Source: an uncultured Mycoplasmatota bacterium (GTDB lineage: Bacteria > Bacillota_I > Bacilli_A > RF39 > UBA660). Taken from it: a stretch of 18,495 nt of DNA. Positions 1-6,976 of the stretch are shown one piece after another. Positions within the stretch are counted from its first letter, which is position 1; each line of letters begins with the position of its first letter. The notes beneath the pieces were generated by a model. That model was not told where the DNA came from and searched no databases. It saw nothing but the letters and a program-made list of their open reading frames with translations. Position numbers and translations under genes: made by a program. The DNA lies in contig URXR01000021.1 of assembly GCA_900551925.1 (NCBI GenBank), positions 1 through 18,495 of the forward strand, written 5' to 3'.

Positions 1-271
1 AACTATATGTTTCATCCAATAATAATCCATCAGTATCACTCATTACACTTATAGGTTGACTCGTATTTTCAAAATATTCACTTAACTCTAAAGTTACATC
101 TCCTGCTTTTATTATTTGTTCTTTATCAGAAGAACTGCTGCCAGTTAATAAAGCATAACTTGTTCCTGATACTATAAAAAGTAATCCAAATACTGTTACT
201 ATTAAACATATATTATACACAAGTTTTCTATTAGTTTTCTTATTTCTTAAAAATTCCTTTATTTTATTCAT
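1..271 (-). CDS. TasA/camelysin-like secreted protein, N-terminal 90 residues (cut by window edge)
   Basis: An open frame starts at ATG 269-271, behind a good Shine-Dalgarno (GAGGAGA, 7 nt upstream), and runs off the left edge. It reads a short basic N-terminus (MNKIKEFLRNKKTNRK), a hydrophobic segment at about residues 18-36, then GTSYALLTG, and a Ser-rich stretch followed by KAGDVTLEL. This hydrophobic-SxA-xxG-V-L layout is that of signal peptides in SipW-dependent TasA/CalY proteins. Farther on, ISVMSDTDG matches the P(M/I)SDExG motif of the two TasA-like proteins at 17-18.4 kb. The product is probably exported, cleaved after the Ala of SYA and assembled or displayed outside the cell. It has its own promoter and lies about 14-18 kb from its paralogues, so it is a dispersed member of the family. 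The C-terminal part and exact role are unknown. Confidence 0.75.
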   Translation of the reverse strand, partial: MNKIKEFLRNKKTNRKLVYNICLIVTVFGLLFIVSGTSYALLTGSSSSDKEQIIKAGDVTLELSEYFENTSQPISVMSDTDGLLLDETYS

Positions 272-304
272 AACAATTCTCCTCATTATAATTTATCTAC
301 TCTA

Positions 305-333
305 ATTATAACTATAACTACTTAAAAATGCAA
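305..333 (-). promoter_or_regulatory. Sigma-A-type promoter for the left-edge TasA-like gene
   Basis: On the minus strand TTGCAT (328-333), a 17-nt spacer and a perfect TATAAT (305-310) lie about 34 nt upstream of the start codon. The -35 box directly abuts the T-tract of the terminator of the upstream permease gene, so the two signals are packed end to end. Confidence 0.7.
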
Positions 334-364
334 TAAAAAAACAGAGTATCAAACTCCGTTTTTT
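331..364 (-). terminator. Intrinsic terminator of the permease gene
   Basis: Read on the minus strand, an AACGGAGT / ACTCTGTT stem (one G-T pair, extendable by flanking A-T pairs to about 12 bp) with a 5-nt loop is followed by a run of T. It begins a few nucleotides after the stop codon at 370-372. Confidence 0.85.
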
Positions 365-369
365 AATTA

Positions 370-1854
370 TTATACTAATAACATTATTGAGAATACTATA
401 AATGAAATAATAAGTAACACTAATGCTAATTTCCAAATATATTTTACCCACGTAGTGTAATTTGTATCACTAATTGCAAGTGAAACAAGAAGAAGTACAC
501 TAGTTGGAGCGATTAACATTACTAAACTATAAAGATTAGTAAACATTACACTTATGATTGAAAGAATAGCAGTATCATCATATATAGTAGTAACAGTATA
601 AAGTACTGAATATGCTAAATAGTAATAATCTACATAGAATAAACTATTTATAATTGTATAAATTCCAGAAAGTGCTACATTAAAGCTATCAGTTGCTTCT
701 AAAAGAAGTGATGTAATTGGTGTAAGCACTGGATAATAATATACAAATACAAATACTGAACAAGCAAGAATTGTTACAATAGTAGGAACTACAAATGACT
801 TAATTCCATCTACAAATCCTTCAAAACTATCTTTTGGACTAGTTCTATAAATAATAGCAAGTACTACCATTGCAATTACTAATAAAATAGAATAAGTTTG
901 GAATCTAAGTGGACTATTCCAAGTTCCAAGTGCTTCGATACCACCAAATAATTTATTTAAGATATCAAAGTCTCCTACTGTAAGACCAATCCAAGCTTCA
1001 TGAGCTGTACTAAACCAATTAGAACCAAAAATACCTTCCCAATAAGTTGTTCCTAAGAATATTACTAATAGTAAAATTCCCATAACAACAAGTGCTGGTA
1101 AAACTCCACGTTCTTTTTTAGTTTTAGTCTTAGTACTCTTAGCAGTACTCTTTTTAGTTTTAACTGCACTATCTTTTTTACTATCAGCTTTTACTGCTTT
1201 AGATTTAGAACTAGATTTTGATGTACTTTTTGCTTTAACACCTAGTTTTTTATTTTTAGCATACATTAAAACGAAAATTATTAATGCTGCTACCCCTAAA
1301 ACTAAGAATAAGATTTTAACAACTATTTGATCAAAAGTTTCAAGTCCTAAAATAGAATTATTAATTCCATATAAAGTACCAGCAAAAGTTGCTCCATACA
1401 TCCCCATAATAGTAGCACCAACAGTAGCACTTAATGCCACTAGCTTATCATAACCAATTTTAACAATGAATCCGATTAAAATTGGGAATACTATTAATAA
1501 TCCTAAATCAAGACCAGAAACTGAAGAAATAACTGCCATTAAGATTATAATAGTAACAAGCCATGCTTTTTCCTTACCACTAGCTTTAGTAGTTAAGAAA
1601 TCCATCATCTTATCATAAGCTCCAGTTGCTTTAAGTACTCCATAGAAAGCTCCTACTAGTAGTACAAATAATACAACTGTTCCAAAGCCTGAGAATGTTT
1701 CTAGAATTACTGAGAAAATTGGTATAATTCCTATTTGATATGAAACATCTGCTTCAGTTCCAGTAATACTATAAATTATAGGTACTATCCATGAAATAAG
1801 TACATAAGCTAATATTACTATTCCAATCGCTTTAAATAAATTGTTTTTTTTCAT
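370..1854 (-). CDS. YfcC/DcuC-type ion-transporter-superfamily permease with a Lys-rich internal loop
   Basis: A 494-aa integral membrane protein. The ATG at 1852-1854 is chosen because TAGGAGGTAAGAAA lies right in front; a longer frame from TTG at 1926 has no such site and adds an unlikely N-terminus. Two hydrophobic halves of about five to six segments each (residues 6-200 and 250-494) are joined by a cytoplasmic-looking loop at about 200-249 made almost only of Lys, Ser, Thr and Ala. The halves carry segments typical of YfcC-like secondary carriers (ISSVSGLDLGLLIVFP near 110; APTSVLLLVSLAIS near the end). These carriers move organic or amino acids by ion coupling; the substrate here cannot be told. 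The gene has its own promoter and terminator and so is monocistronic. Family placement is from remembered sequence style, so the substrate class is left open. Confidence 0.7.
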   Translation of the reverse strand: MKKNNLFKAIGIVILAYVLISWIVPIIYSITGTEADVSYQIGIIPIFSVILETFSGFGTVVLFVLLVGAFYGVLKATGAYDKMMDFLTTKASGKEKAWLVTIIILMAVISSVSGLDLGLLIVFPILIGFIVKIGYDKLVALSATVGATIMGMYGATFAGTLYGINNSILGLETFDQIVVKILFLVLGVAALIIFVLMYAKNKKLGVKAKSTSKSSSKSKAVKADSKKDSAVKTKKSTAKSTKTKTKKERGVLPALVVMGILLLVIFLGTTYWEGIFGSNWFSTAHEAWIGLTVGDFDILNKLFGGIEALGTWNSPLRFQTYSILLVIAMVVLAIIYRTSPKDSFEGFVDGIKSFVVPTIVTILACSVFVFVYYYPVLTPITSLLLEATDSFNVALSGIYTIINSLFYVDYYYLAYSVLYTVTTIYDDTAILSIISVMFTNLYSLVMLIAPTSVLLLVSLAISDTNYTTWVKYIWKLALVLLIISFIVFSIMLLV

Positions 1855-1887
1855 TTTCTTACCTCCTAATATAATTATGACATCTTT

Positions 1888-1916
1888 ATTACAAAAAATA
1901 AAGAAAAAATTGTAAA
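1888..1916 (-). promoter_or_regulatory. Candidate promoter for the permease gene
   Basis: Minus-strand TTTACA (1911-1916), a 17-nt spacer and TGTAAT (1888-1893). It lies in the only gap between lysS and the permease, and transcription would start about 25 nt before the Shine-Dalgarno. Each box has one mismatch to consensus. Confidence 0.5.
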
Positions 1917-1943
1917 AAAATCCCAAAAAGCTTTAAATTTCAT

Positions 1944-1970
1944 CAAAAAAAGGACATTTTAGTCCTTTTT
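1944..1970 (-). terminator. lysS intrinsic terminator with the stop codon in its loop
   Basis: Minus strand AAAAAGGAC / GTCCTTTTT, a perfect 9-bp stem followed by further T. The 5' arm encodes the last codons of lysS and the TAA stop (1959-1961) sits in the 6-nt loop. Confidence 0.85.
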
Positions 1971-3440
1971 CTTCATAGTTGGAAATAAAATTACCTCTCT
2001 AATAGTTTCGCTACCAGTAAGAAGCATTACTAATCTATCTATTCCCATTCCCATTCCACCAGCTGGAGGAAGTCCATATTCTAATGCTTCCACATAGTCT
2101 AAATCCATTTCATTAGCTTCATCATTACCTAAATTCTTTTCCTTAACTTGAGCTTCAAATCTTTCATATTGATCAATTGGATCATTAAGTTCAGTAAAGG
2201 CATTAGCATATTCACCACCAGCGATAAATAACTCAAATCTTTGCGTAAATCTTGGATCTTTAGGATCTTTTTTAGCTAAAGGACTTATTTCAATAGGATG
2301 TCCTATTACAAAAGTAGGTTCAATTATAGTTTCCTCAACATATTTTTCAAAAAATTCATTAACAATATGTCCGTAACCAAAATGCTCTTCTACCATAATA
2401 TCATGCTCTATAGCTAATTTCTTAGCATCTTCAAAACTCATATCATCAAAGAAATTAATACCTGTTTTTTCTCTTATCGCCTCAACCATATGAATACGTT
2501 TAAACTTAGGTTTTAAAGATATTTCATGACCTTTCCATTTTATATCATAAGTACCTAATACTTCTTTAGCTACATTACCAATAATATTTTCAGTAAGATC
2601 CATCATTCCCTCAAGATCAGAATAAGCCTTATATACTTCAATTGTTGTAAATTCTGGATTATGATTCTTATCCATTCCTTCATTTCTAAAAAGTCTTCCT
2701 ATTTCATATACAGCATCCATACCACCAACTAAAAGCCTTTTTAAAGGAAGTTCTGTAGCAATACGAAGATACATATCAATATCTAAAGTATTATGATGAG
2801 TAACAAAAGGTTTAGCATTAGCACCCCCTAAAATAGTTCCTAAAATAGGAGTTTCAACTTCCACATAACCTAAATTATCTAAATAATGTTGAATAGCTCT
2901 AATAATTTTAGGTCTCATAAAAGCCACCTTGCGAGCTTCTTCATTCATAATTAAATCAACATATCTTCTTCTAAATCTTTCTTCAGTATCCACAAGCCCA
3001 TGATATTTTTCAGGAAGAGGACGAAGCGCCTTAACTAAATGCTCATATTTATTAGCTCTTACAGTAAGTTCTCCCATATGAGTTCTCATAATAACGCCTT
3101 CTATTCCTACGATATCTCCAATATCACTTTTCTTGAAAACTTCATAAGATTCCTCACCAATATTATCAATCTTAACATAAATTTGAATTTGTCCATACTT
3201 ATCTTGAATATTAATGAATCCTGCTTTTCCTTTACCACGTTTAGTCATAATTCTTCCGGCAATTGTAACAAAAGCATTCTCCTTTTCAAGTTCTAGAGCT
3301 GTAAATTCTTCATACTTTTCAAATATTTCTTTTGAATCAGAAGTAACATCAAATCTATGTCCAAAAGGATCAATTCCCATTTCTTCCAAATTCTTAGCTT
3401 TTTCTCTTCTTATTAATTCTTGTTCTGTAAATTGTCTCAT
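1959..3440 (-). CDS. lysS: Lysyl-tRNA synthetase, class II
   Basis: A 493-aa cytoplasmic enzyme that charges tRNA-Lys with lysine using ATP. An N-terminal OB-fold anticodon-binding domain (about 55-140) precedes the class II catalytic core. Motif 1 lies near 190-200 (GYVEVETPIL), motif 2 at 251-265 (FRNEGMDKNHNPEFT) and motif 3 near 461-470 (GMGMGIDRL). The length is normal for bacterial LysS. The ATG at 3438-3440 follows AGGAGG with proper spacing. Expression is controlled by a T-box leader at 3456-3674. In B. subtilis lysS directly follows dusB (yacF); here an unrecognised 517-aa gene separates them and lysS has its own promoter. It ends in a terminator that overlaps its stop codon. Confidence 0.98.
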   Translation of the reverse strand: MRQFTEQELIRREKAKNLEEMGIDPFGHRFDVTSDSKEIFEKYEEFTALELEKENAFVTIAGRIMTKRGKGKAGFINIQDKYGQIQIYVKIDNIGEESYEVFKKSDIGDIVGIEGVIMRTHMGELTVRANKYEHLVKALRPLPEKYHGLVDTEERFRRRYVDLIMNEEARKVAFMRPKIIRAIQHYLDNLGYVEVETPILGTILGGANAKPFVTHHNTLDIDMYLRIATELPLKRLLVGGMDAVYEIGRLFRNEGMDKNHNPEFTTIEVYKAYSDLEGMMDLTENIIGNVAKEVLGTYDIKWKGHEISLKPKFKRIHMVEAIREKTGINFFDDMSFEDAKKLAIEHDIMVEEHFGYGHIVNEFFEKYVEETIIEPTFVIGHPIEISPLAKKDPKDPRFTQRFELFIAGGEYANAFTELNDPIDQYERFEAQVKEKNLGNDEANEMDLDYVEALEYGLPPAGGMGMGIDRLVMLLTGSETIREVILFPTMKKKD

Positions 3441-3455
3441 ATTATTCCTCCTTAA

Positions 3456-3674
3456 AATAAAAAAAGTTAATGATAAAAGGGCAAACTATCTCGCGGTACC
3501 ACCTTTCTTATCATTAACTGATATCTCTAATATATAACGGTTAACCCGGGCCATAAGCCTTCTCCACAGTTTTTACTTCTTTATAGACTATTATTAAGGT
3601 TCCAGCAATCCTTAACTCTCTAAAAATAGTTCCTATAAATACCTGTACCAAAGTACCTGCTTCATCAAATTTAC
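3456..3674 (-). promoter_or_regulatory. T-box riboswitch leader of lysS
   Basis: The minus strand carries the T-box core AAGGTGGTACCGCGAG (about 3490-3505). It also carries a terminator with a perfect 12-bp arm pair AGTTAATGATAA / TTATCATTAACT (3508-3519 with 3465-3476) followed by a T-run. The variable base in UGGN is U, which fits a tRNA with discriminator A, such as B. subtilis tRNA-Lys. Stem I can be folded from ACAG/CTGT (3643-3646 with 3566-3569), TTTATAG/CTATAAA (3633-3639 with 3580-3586), ACTATT/AATAGT and an apical GTTAAGG/CCTTAAT. The internal loop at about 3570-3579 contains both AAG and AAA, the two lysine codons. This fits lysine specificity, though I cannot say which one is the specifier. 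Uncharged tRNA-Lys would stabilise the antiterminator and allow lysS transcription. Confidence 0.93.
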
Positions 3675-3680
3675 AAGCTT

Positions 3681-3709
3681 AATTTACCATTATTTTTTAA
3701 GTTTGTCAA
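3681..3709 (-). promoter_or_regulatory. lysS promoter (extended -10)
   Basis: Minus-strand TTGACA (3704-3709), a 17-nt spacer ending in TGG, then TAAATT (3681-3686). A perfect -35 and a TGn extended -10 place the start near 3674, at the 5' end of the T-box leader. Confidence 0.8.
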
Positions 3710-3738
3710 GAAATTTTCAGTAAAATCAAGCAATATCA

Positions 3739-5292
3739 CTATCTAATTCTTTTCTTAGTATCATTACTATTACTAAAGTGGCTAACCCCTCCGATGCTTT
3801 CTAACAAAATATCATCTTTATTTAAAATACCTGCATATAAATCTCCAGAAACAACTTTTAAATTATTTAAAGATTTAGTATCTTCTATTCTACTTATTAC
3901 TAAATTTCCCCCAACTATAGAAAGATTATCTAATCCCTTAGAAGTAGTCAAATATGGAGCTTCAAAATTTCCTAAAACTATCGCAGGACAATTAAAATTG
4001 GTTGAAAGCTCCTCACTATTTATTTCAATATTTCCAACATAAACATAAGTTTTTTTCTCTAAATCTTCAGGACATATTCCTACCATCTCTCTAGGACATC
4101 CATATATCTTTCCATAATCACTTTTTTTATCACGATCTTTTTTTAACTTTAAAATATCTGCATCTTTACTCTTTCCAAAGCAATTAATTTCGCCATCTAT
4201 CTCATATAAAAATCTTAAATCTTCCTTAGATAATTCCTCTCCCTCACTATTTTTAGATACTATTTTTTTCAAATATTCCATATCAGATAGCATCAAATCA
4301 AATTTTTTATCATGCTTAAATTCTTTAAGTTTATCTTTTACAACATCAAGAAATTCACTTTCAACATTCTGACTGGCATCACTTATACCTCTAATTTCTG
4401 TAACTTCATCATACTCAGTAACAACTGCTACTCTTGGCATTGTATAATTACCTTCACTATCTTTAGTATAATAAATATACGCATCTCCCACACTTAAATA
4501 ATCAAAAGCATATGACTCCTCTTCAATACACCAAAAAGTAAATTTACCATCTATATCACTTTGTAACTTTTTATAATTAGAGCCTTGATTATACTTTTTC
4601 CATATACCATTATCAACCATTTTATTTTCCTCCTTAACTTTAAGTTCATTATTCCACAAAAATCTAGAATATATTTTCCCAAAGTTACCCTGTTTTACAA
4701 GTTTATTAAGCTCCTCATCATCGACTATAGTTCCACTATAATAAGATAAAATAGAATCTATTGCCCCTTTTAAAGCCTCTTCATCTAATCTCGGAAAAGG
4801 AGCCAAAGTCTTTTTAGTTCTTGTTCCAAAAGAATGTTTCTCATAGTCATAAAATCCTAACCTTACCATTCCTTGAAAAGCCCAATATCTAGCCCACATT
4901 GGATACGATATATCATCCCTCATCAAGTAATCAAGCCATTTATCCAATGAACTTTTTTGCCATTTTATCACTTTATTAATTTCATCTTTTTTAGAAAACA
5001 CCACTCCTCTCTCTTTACAAATTCTCTTCTTCCTTTCCAAATAAGAAGAAGGAACATCTTCTCTTTTTATAATATATTTATCATAATATCTATTTTTTAA
5101 ATATTTTAAAGCTCCCTTTTTATCTCTAGAAAAAACCTTGCCAGAGCTTTCTAATCTATCTAAATATTTTTGCACAGCTTTAAACTTATCATCTCCTGAA
5201 GAAGCCGAATGTTTAACAGCTTTTTTGTCATAAAGACCCTTGTCATAAAGCTTAAGCAAAAATCTTACTCCTTCGTCTACAGTATTTTTCAT
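3739..5292 (-). CDS. Unrecognised 517-aa protein with a WC...RG...QN core and C-terminal solenoid-like repeats
   Basis: No function recognised. The N-terminal third (1-115) is Lys-rich and probably helical. Residues 117-175 hold WLDYLMRDD, YPMWARYWAFQGMVRLG and then APFPRLDEEAL. A central block (about 240-322) holds TFWCIEEES, YLSVGDAYIYYT, PRVAVV, EIRGI and SQNVE. This resembles a hypothetical-protein family I recall from gut Firmicutes and Patescibacteria, but I cannot name it. Residues 418-505 contain repeats such as GLDNLSIVGGNLVIS and SLNNLKVVSGDLYAG, in the style of leucine-rich or receptor-L solenoids. There is no signal peptide or membrane segment, so it is probably cytoplasmic. It starts at ATG 5290-5292 behind GGTGAT, 37 nt after dusB, and is likely cotranscribed with it. 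No convincing terminator follows. It interrupts the usual dusB-lysS pair and so is probably an insertion into conserved order. Confidence 0.85.
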   Translation of the reverse strand: MKNTVDEGVRFLLKLYDKGLYDKKAVKHSASSGDDKFKAVQKYLDRLESSGKVFSRDKKGALKYLKNRYYDKYIIKREDVPSSYLERKKRICKERGVVFSKKDEINKVIKWQKSSLDKWLDYLMRDDISYPMWARYWAFQGMVRLGFYDYEKHSFGTRTKKTLAPFPRLDEEALKGAIDSILSYYSGTIVDDEELNKLVKQGNFGKIYSRFLWNNELKVKEENKMVDNGIWKKYNQGSNYKKLQSDIDGKFTFWCIEEESYAFDYLSVGDAYIYYTKDSEGNYTMPRVAVVTEYDEVTEIRGISDASQNVESEFLDVVKDKLKEFKHDKKFDLMLSDMEYLKKIVSKNSEGEELSKEDLRFLYEIDGEINCFGKSKDADILKLKKDRDKKSDYGKIYGCPREMVGICPEDLEKKTYVYVGNIEINSEELSTNFNCPAIVLGNFEAPYLTTSKGLDNLSIVGGNLVISRIEDTKSLNNLKVVSGDLYAGILNKDDILLESIGGVSHFSNSNDTKKRIR

Positions 5293-5329
5293 ATTATCAC
5301 CATCTCTATTTTACCAAAATAAAAACATA

Positions 5330-6307
5330 TTAACAACATATGCTTTTACTTATATCATCAAGAACTTCTAAAAATTCTTCTTCACTATTACATCCTGTAA
5401 TAATTTGTTTATACTTTTTAGCCCCAGGAATACCTTTAATATACCAAAGAGCATGAGTTCTAATTTCTAAAAGTGCCCTCTTTTCTCCATTATACTTTTT
5501 TAAAAGGTTATAGTGTCTTTTAATCATCTCTATTCTTTCCGAAATAGAAGGCTTATCTATAACTTTATTATTAGAAATATATTCTACACATTCTCTAATA
5601 AACCACGGATTTCCTAAAGTTGCTCTCCCAATCATAACAGCATCACATCCTGTCTCATCAAGCATTCTTTTGGCATCATAAATAGTTTTAATATCACCAT
5701 TTCCAATCACAGGAATACTAACTGCTTCTTTAACTTTTTTGATAATATCCCAATCTGCTTTACCACTGTAACCTTGCGCCCTAGTTCTTCCATGAATACA
5801 AATAGCACTAGCCCCGGCTTCTTCACATTTTTTAGCAACTACTACTGCATTAATACTATCACTATCCCAGCCACTTCTTATCTTAACAGTAACCGGAATA
5901 TTAACACTTTTAACAACCTCAGTAACAATCTCTTTTATTTTATCAGGATTTTTTAAAAGTGCGCTTCCTGCCTGACTTTTTAAAGCAATCTTAGGAACCG
6001 GGCACCCCATATTAATATCAATAATATCTGGCTGAAAATTCTTTTCAATATATTTAGCAGCACTAACAAAAGAATCAACATCGCTACCAAAAATTTGAAT
6101 ACTAATTGGACGTTCATCTTCATTAAAATTGATCAAATCAATAGTTTTTTCACTACCCATTTTTATTCCCATAGAACTAATCATCTCAGAATAAATAAGA
6201 CCTGCTCCCATTTCTTTAATAATTGTTCTAAAACTAATATTAGATACTCCTGCCATTGGAGCAAAAACTATTCTATTTTTTATCTCTACATTACCTATTT
6301 TAAACAC
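5330..6307 (-). CDS. dusB: tRNA-dihydrouridine synthase (DusB type)
   Basis: A 325-aa FMN enzyme that reduces uridines in the D-loop of tRNA to dihydrouridine with NAD(P)H. The TIM-barrel start has VFAPMAGVSN (14-23). The catalytic cysteine is Cys102 in DINMGCPVPK. ICIHGRTRAQGYSG and VIGNGDI near the phosphate-binding strand and GCDAVMIGRATLGNPW complete the family signature. The start codon is GTG (6305-6307), 4 nt after the TGA of the lipoprotein gene, with only a weak Shine-Dalgarno, suggesting translational coupling. In B. subtilis the orthologue (yacF) lies between the ftsH region and lysS, and the position here agrees. Confidence 0.95.
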   Translation of the reverse strand: MFKIGNVEIKNRIVFAPMAGVSNISFRTIIKEMGAGLIYSEMISSMGIKMGSEKTIDLINFNEDERPISIQIFGSDVDSFVSAAKYIEKNFQPDIIDINMGCPVPKIALKSQAGSALLKNPDKIKEIVTEVVKSVNIPVTVKIRSGWDSDSINAVVVAKKCEEAGASAICIHGRTRAQGYSGKADWDIIKKVKEAVSIPVIGNGDIKTIYDAKRMLDETGCDAVMIGRATLGNPWFIRECVEYISNNKVIDKPSISERIEMIKRHYNLLKKYNGEKRALLEIRTHALWYIKGIPGAKKYKQIITGCNSEEEFLEVLDDISKSICC

Positions 6308-6311
6308 TATA

Positions 6312-6824
6312 TCACTTTCTTTCTATAACCTTGCCCCTATTAACCAAAACTTCTTCACCATACTGATTAACAATATAATCATCAGGATTAACATAAAGAT
6401 AATCCTCCTCCAAAGAAAATAAATCATCTGTAATCTTATATGAAAGCTTAGGATTACCATTGTTATTATCAATCTTATAAACTTTATAAAAAGGCTTAAC
6501 TTCTCTAGAAATACCCATATAATCACTAAAATCTTCTATTTTTTCCCATTTAATATCAAAACTAACTCCATCATTACTAGAACTAACTAAAGAAATCTTA
6601 GCTTCATAATAAGGTTCAATATCTTGGTACATCATAGTACTAAGAGGAACTAAATTATTCTCTTCTAAAAATTCATTTAAAGAAAAACCATTACTAGAAT
6701 AAAATTTAGCATCTTTATAATTATCAAAAGCTTCTAAAGAACCATCTTTAGAACAACTAACTAAACTAGAAGAAAGCAAAATTCCTAAGCATACTCCATA
6801 TATTTTAATATTTTTTATATTCAT
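6312..6824 (-). CDS. Putative lipoprotein, function unknown
   Basis: A 170-aa protein. The N-terminus MNIKNIKIYGVCLGILLSSS followed by LVSC-S is a type II signal peptide with lipobox Cys24, so the mature protein should be lipid-anchored outside the membrane. The rest is soluble, acidic and aromatic (YQDIEPYYEAK near 65-75, VSFDIKWEKIEDF near 90). No family recognised. The ATG at 6822-6824 follows TTGGAGT at a good distance. It is the first gene of a unit with dusB and the 517-aa gene, with its own promoter. It is not part of the B. subtilis ftsH-dusB interval as I know it. Confidence 0.85.
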   Translation of the reverse strand: MNIKNIKIYGVCLGILLSSSLVSCSKDGSLEAFDNYKDAKFYSSNGFSLNEFLEENNLVPLSTMMYQDIEPYYEAKISLVSSSNDGVSFDIKWEKIEDFSDYMGISREVKPFYKVYKIDNNNGNPKLSYKITDDLFSLEEDYLYVNPDDYIVNQYGEEVLVNRGKVIERK

Positions 6825-6855
6825 CTTTTTACTCCAATCTCAAAATGTACTATTA

Positions 6856-6883
6856 ATAATAACACTATTTTTTCAAAAGTCAA
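6856..6883 (-). promoter_or_regulatory. Promoter of the lipoprotein-dusB-517aa unit
   Basis: Minus-strand TTGACT (6878-6883), a 16-nt spacer ending in TGT, then TATTAT (6856-6861): an extended -10 promoter about 32 nt upstream of the lipoprotein start. Confidence 0.65.
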
Positions 6884-6947
6884 GAAATTTTATCCTCTAC
6901 TTATTAAGTATACACAATTACTTTTTTAATTAATATCAAATACAACA

Positions 6948-6976
6948 ATAAAAGAAGAGAATTACTTCTCCTCTTT
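6948..6976 (-). terminator. ftsH terminator with the stop codon in its loop
   Basis: Minus-strand AAAGAGGAGAA / TTCTCTTCTTT, an 11-bp stem with one G-U pair, and a 4-nt loop containing part of the TAA stop (6962-6964). The T-tract after the stem is short (TTTTATTG), so termination may be incomplete. Confidence 0.65.

Noticed and set aside
1855..1926. Longer N-terminus of the permease from TTG at 1926
   Set aside because: It would place the strong AGGAGG site inside the coding region and adds 24 unlikely residues; the ATG at 1854 fits better. The same reasoning moved the starts of the 225-aa and 284-aa genes to 14813 and 16944.
3039..3537. Two plus-strand open frames within and after lysS
   Set aside because: They lie opposite lysS and its T-box leader, lack Shine-Dalgarno sites and encode low-complexity, unrecognisable peptides; they mirror the real gene.
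3441..3738. 298-nt stretch without a gene as a possible small-RNA locus
   Set aside because: It is fully explained by the lysS promoter and T-box leader.
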